From Elusimicrobia bacterium UBA4817 (GTDB taxonomy: Bacteria > Elusimicrobiota > UBA8919), in contig DHFT01000011.1 in assembly GCA_002402375.1 (NCBI GenBank), forward strand, positions 4,843 through 18,035: a stretch of 13,193 nucleotides of DNA, given 5' to 3'. The position numbers and the translations under genes were made by a program. Below the pieces are notes generated by a model that was not told where the DNA came from, did not search any database, and saw only the letters and a program-made list of their open reading frames with translations. Numbering within the stretch: position 1 is the stretch's first letter; each line of letters opens with the position of its first letter. Of the stretch, positions 12,646 to 13,193 are shown piece after piece.

Positions 12646-12698
12646 TGATGCTTCGGGTTTTGGCAGGTGGACTGAAGTCCACCTAAACCCTCGCATCA
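12646..12698. repeat. Compound hairpin at the korB end, related to the REP core
   Basis: Three nested stems: TGATGC (12646-12651) with GCATCA (12693-12698), GGGTTT (12655-12660) with AAACCC (12685-12690), and AGGTGGACT (12665-12673) with AGTCCACCT (12676-12684). That is 21 base pairs with small bulges. The inner stem has the same 2-base centre (T-GA-A on the plus strand) as the two REP copies. The outer arm contains the korB stop codon (12698-12696). Confidence 0.85.
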
Positions 12699-13193
12699 TT
12701 TTTCTTTATAAACTCCGAGCGGAAATGTTTTTGACAGAACATCATCCACCCATTTTACCGACTCAGTAGGAATCATCTGCCAATCGGTGGGACATTGTGA
12801 TAAAACTTCAACCATTGAAAACCCGCAATTATTTAACTGATTCTCAAACGCTTTTTTTATTGCTTTTTTTGCTCTTAAAACATTTTTCGGACTTGACACG
12901 GAAACCCGTTCAAGATAACAAACACCGTCTAACGAAGAAAGAAGTTCGCACACCTTTAACGGATGCCCTTCCCTTTTTGCATCTCTGCCGAACGGCGTAG
13001 TCGCCGTCTTTTGCCCTAAAATCGTCGTCGGAGCCATCTGCCCGCCGGTCATTCCGTAATTGGCATTATTGATGAAAATCGTAGTAATGTTCTCTCCGCG
13101 GTTCGCAGCATGAATTATCTCCGCTGTTCCGATTGCCGCAAGGTCGCCGTCGCCCTGATATGTAAAAACAACCCTGTCCGGTAAACATCTTTT
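12696..13193 (-). CDS. korB: 2-oxoacid:ferredoxin oxidoreductase, beta subunit (KorB type), 5' end outside the window
   Basis: This is the thiamine-diphosphate-binding subunit. The visible 166 residues lack the amino-terminal third. The frame is open to the right edge, well beyond the first internal ATG at 13052. The diphosphate/Mg site is G14-D-G-D17 (counting from the edge), followed by N42-N43 and YGMTGGQ (46-52). MAPTTILGQKTATTPFGRD and the tail CPTDWQMIP with FPLGVYK are typical of KorB/VorB. The substrate (2-oxoglutarate or a branched-chain oxoacid) cannot be settled. An alpha subunit is expected just beyond the window. Confidence 0.93.
   Translation of the reverse strand, partial: KRCLPDRVVFTYQGDGDLAAIGTAEIIHAANRGENITTIFINNANYGMTGGQMAPTTILGQKTATTPFGRDAKREGHPLKVCELLSSLDGVCYLERVSVSSPKNVLRAKKAIKKAFENQLNNCGFSMVEVLSQCPTDWQMIPTESVKWVDDVLSKTFPLGVYKEK

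Noticed and set aside
12646..12698. Intrinsic terminator after korB
   Set aside because: On the korB strand no U-run follows the compound hairpin and korC continues downstream; a T-run is present only in the opposite direction, where no gene is transcribed.

Overview
The window (13,193 bases, moderately low G+C by eye) looks like a chromosomal stretch of an uncultured, probably anaerobic, Gram-negative-type bacterium. Signs of this are a 2-oxoacid:ferredoxin oxidoreductase, a predicted lipoprotein phosphatase, a murein amidase with a signal peptide, and REP-type hairpin repeats. I cannot name the phylum from the sequence. Repeats of this kind are what I would expect in candidate-phylum genomes of the Elusimicrobia/Omnitrophica sort, but that is only an impression. 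All recognised genes are housekeeping or transport genes, and there is no phage, CRISPR or transposase gene. Coding density is very high: no gap exceeds about 120 bases.

Left part (1-2786): a PilZ-domain gene and the 5' end of a following gene run leftwards. A plus-strand operon diverges from them: a LeuT-type sodium:amino-acid symporter, a 34-residue MetS-type membrane peptide, and a class B acid phosphatase that carries a lipoprotein signal. The two divergent promoters abut at their -35 boxes. Each -10 box lies exactly 7 bases before an ATG, so both lead mRNAs are predicted to be leaderless.

Middle part (2790-10901): one long minus-strand unit of ten genes. In order of transcription these are a 71-residue membrane protein, pmbA/tldE, aroE, aroC, an AMIN-type N-acetylmuramoyl-L-alanine amidase, murI, queD, queC, queE and queF. 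Most junctions overlap or are a few bases apart. The exceptions are the aroE-aroC gap, filled by a REP hairpin, and the aroC-amidase gap, filled by a 7-base-period repeat. The unit joins shikimate-to-chorismate steps, D-glutamate supply and wall cleavage, and the complete route from dihydroneopterin triphosphate to preQ1 (queuosine precursor). It has a good sigma70-type promoter in front of the first gene.

Right part (10981-13193): a NUDIX ADP-ribose pyrophosphatase-like gene on the plus strand diverges from the long operon. It converges on a minus-strand unit of korB (partial), korC and a short N-acetylglutamate synthase-like acetyltransferase. Between the convergent genes lies a 10-base-period CCACAGAT inverted repeat. 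Between korB and korC lie a second GTAG-type REP and a larger compound hairpin.

The most unusual material is not in the proteins. It is in the small repeats (two REP copies with different but fully paired stems, each just before a start codon; a TTACTTC heptanucleotide array inside the phosphatase signal peptide) and in the mirrored leaderless promoter pair. Several starts given here are downstream of the longest possible reading frame, and the reason is stated in each entry.
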